A DNA stretch of 6,719 nucleotides from contig JAFIHP010000343.1 of NCBI GenBank assembly GCA_017849335.1, positions 1 through 6,719 of the forward strand, in the 5' to 3' direction. Shown piece after piece: positions 6,014 through 6,719 of this stretch. Numbering within the stretch: the stretch's first letter is position 1; every line of letters starts with the position of its first letter. The position numbers were made by a program, and so were the translations under genes. This DNA is from Actinomycetales bacterium. Lineage in GTDB: Bacteria > Actinomycetota > Actinomycetes > S36-B12. The notes below the pieces were generated by a model, which saw only the letters and a list, made by a program, of their open reading frames with translations, ran no database searches and was not told the DNA's origin.

Positions 6014-6719
6014 TGCCCCGCCGCGACGACCTGTCATCGGTCATGGTCATCGGCTCGGGGCCGATCGTGATCGGCCAGGCATGCGAGTTCGACTACTCCG
6101 GGACCCAGGCTTGCCGCGTCCTGCGCGACGAGGGGCTGCGCGTCGTGCTCGTGAACTCCAACCCCGCGACGATCATGACGGACCCGGAGTTCTCCGACGC
6201 CACGTACATCGAGCCGATCACGCCCGCGTACATCGAGCGCATCATCGCCAAGGAGCGCCCCGACGCCCTTCTGCCGACCCTGGGCGGGCAGACCGCCCTG
6301 AACGCGGCGATGGCACTGCACCGTTCCGGCGTCCTGGAGAAGTACGGCGTCGAGCTCATCGGGGCGGATGTCGACGCCATCGAGCGCGGCGAGAACCGCG
6401 AGCTGTTCCGGCAGATCGTCGCCGAGGTGGGAGCCGAGAGCGCGCGCTCGGCGGTCTGCCACTCGATCGAGGACTGCCTCGCCGCGGTGGGCGACCTCGG
6501 CTACCCCGTCGTCGTCCGGCCGTCGTTCACGATGGGCGGCGCAGGTTCCGGCATCGCGTACGACGAGGCGGACCTGCGGCGCATCGCCGGGACCGGCCTG
6601 CAGGCGAGCCCCACGACCGAGGTCCTCCTGGGGGAGTCGATCATCGGGTGGAAGGAGTACGAGCTCGAGCTCATGCGCGACCGGAACGACAACGTCGTGG
6701 TCGTCTGCTCGATCGAGAA
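6013..6719 (+). CDS. carB: Carbamoyl-phosphate synthase large subunit, N-terminal part (cut by window end)
   Basis: Uses two ATP, bicarbonate and ammonia delivered by CarA to make carbamoyl phosphate. Only the first 235 residues of an expected 1,070-1,110 are present; the gene runs off the 3' end without a stop, with no sign of damage. The part seen is the pre-ATP-grasp domain plus the start of the first ATP-grasp domain, which phosphorylates bicarbonate. Motifs are GSGPIVIGQACEFDYSGTQA (14-33), NSNPATIMTDPE (48-59), GGQTALN (91-97), Arg129 in ENRELF, Arg169 in RPSFTMGGAGSG (169-180) and Glu215 in GWKEYELE. Arg129, Arg169 and Glu215 fall at the same numbers as ATP-site residues of E. coli CarB, which supports the chosen ATG. 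The start shares one base with the carA stop (TGATG), and AAGGA lies 11 bases upstream inside carA. The domains for the second phosphorylation and UMP/ornithine regulation are outside the window. Confidence 0.97.
   Translation, partial: MPRRDDLSSVMVIGSGPIVIGQACEFDYSGTQACRVLRDEGLRVVLVNSNPATIMTDPEFSDATYIEPITPAYIERIIAKERPDALLPTLGGQTALNAAMALHRSGVLEKYGVELIGADVDAIERGENRELFRQIVAEVGAESARSAVCHSIEDCLAAVGDLGYPVVVRPSFTMGGAGSGIAYDEADLRRIAGTGLQASPTTEVLLGESIIGWKEYELELMRDRNDNVVVVCSIE

Noticed and set aside
4856..6037. 393-codon minus-strand open frame opposite carA
   Set aside because: Antisense to a complete carA with all catalytic residues; the composition is that of a reverse-complement shadow.
1..6719. 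Mobile elements, CRISPR arrays, tRNA or rRNA genes, prophage attachment sites
   Set aside because: I saw no direct repeat arrays, transposase or integrase motifs, or structured RNA genes; the window is almost fully covered by seven plus-strand coding genes.

Overview
The window is a stretch of high-GC bacterial chromosome, about 70% G+C by eye. Protein sequence, gene order and regulatory style point to an actinomycete (Actinomycetota). The order pyrR-pyrB-pyrC-(small membrane protein)-carA-carB is the one I know from Mycobacterium (Rv1379-Rv1384 in M. tuberculosis). The CarA glutaminase and PyrR signatures also look actinobacterial. I cannot name a genus.

Layout: bases 1-75 hold no gene, only a possible extended -10 and a ribosome binding site. 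Bases 76-1515 (or from 16 or 100) encode a polytopic membrane protein of the O-antigen ligase/polymerase type. Bases 1548-6719 hold six tightly packed plus-strand genes for the first steps of UMP synthesis: pyrR (regulator), pyrB (aspartate transcarbamoylase), pyrC (dihydroorotase), a one-pass membrane protein with a PH-like domain and no known function, carA and the first fifth of carB. CarAB makes carbamoyl phosphate, PyrB condenses it with aspartate, and PyrC closes the ring to dihydroorotate. The later genes would lie outside the window. All five junctions inside the operon overlap by 1 or 4 bases, so translation is probably coupled along the whole run.

The most striking feature is at the ligase/pyrR junction. 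A close match to the PyrR-binding RNA hairpin known from Bacillus and mycobacteria lies at 1509-1539. Its 3' strand runs into the pyrR Shine-Dalgarno, and no terminator follows it. This implies UMP/PyrR-dependent translational repression rather than Bacillus-type attenuation. The hairpin begins inside the upstream ligase gene: the ligase stop codon is part of the element, and the best promoter candidate (-10 TAGGGT) lies further upstream within the ligase reading frame. The last 14 or so ligase codons are therefore dual-use sequence, with low-GC or rare codons where regulatory motifs require them. Otherwise the window is an ordinary biosynthetic operon; I see no mobile element, CRISPR array, RNA gene or frameshift.
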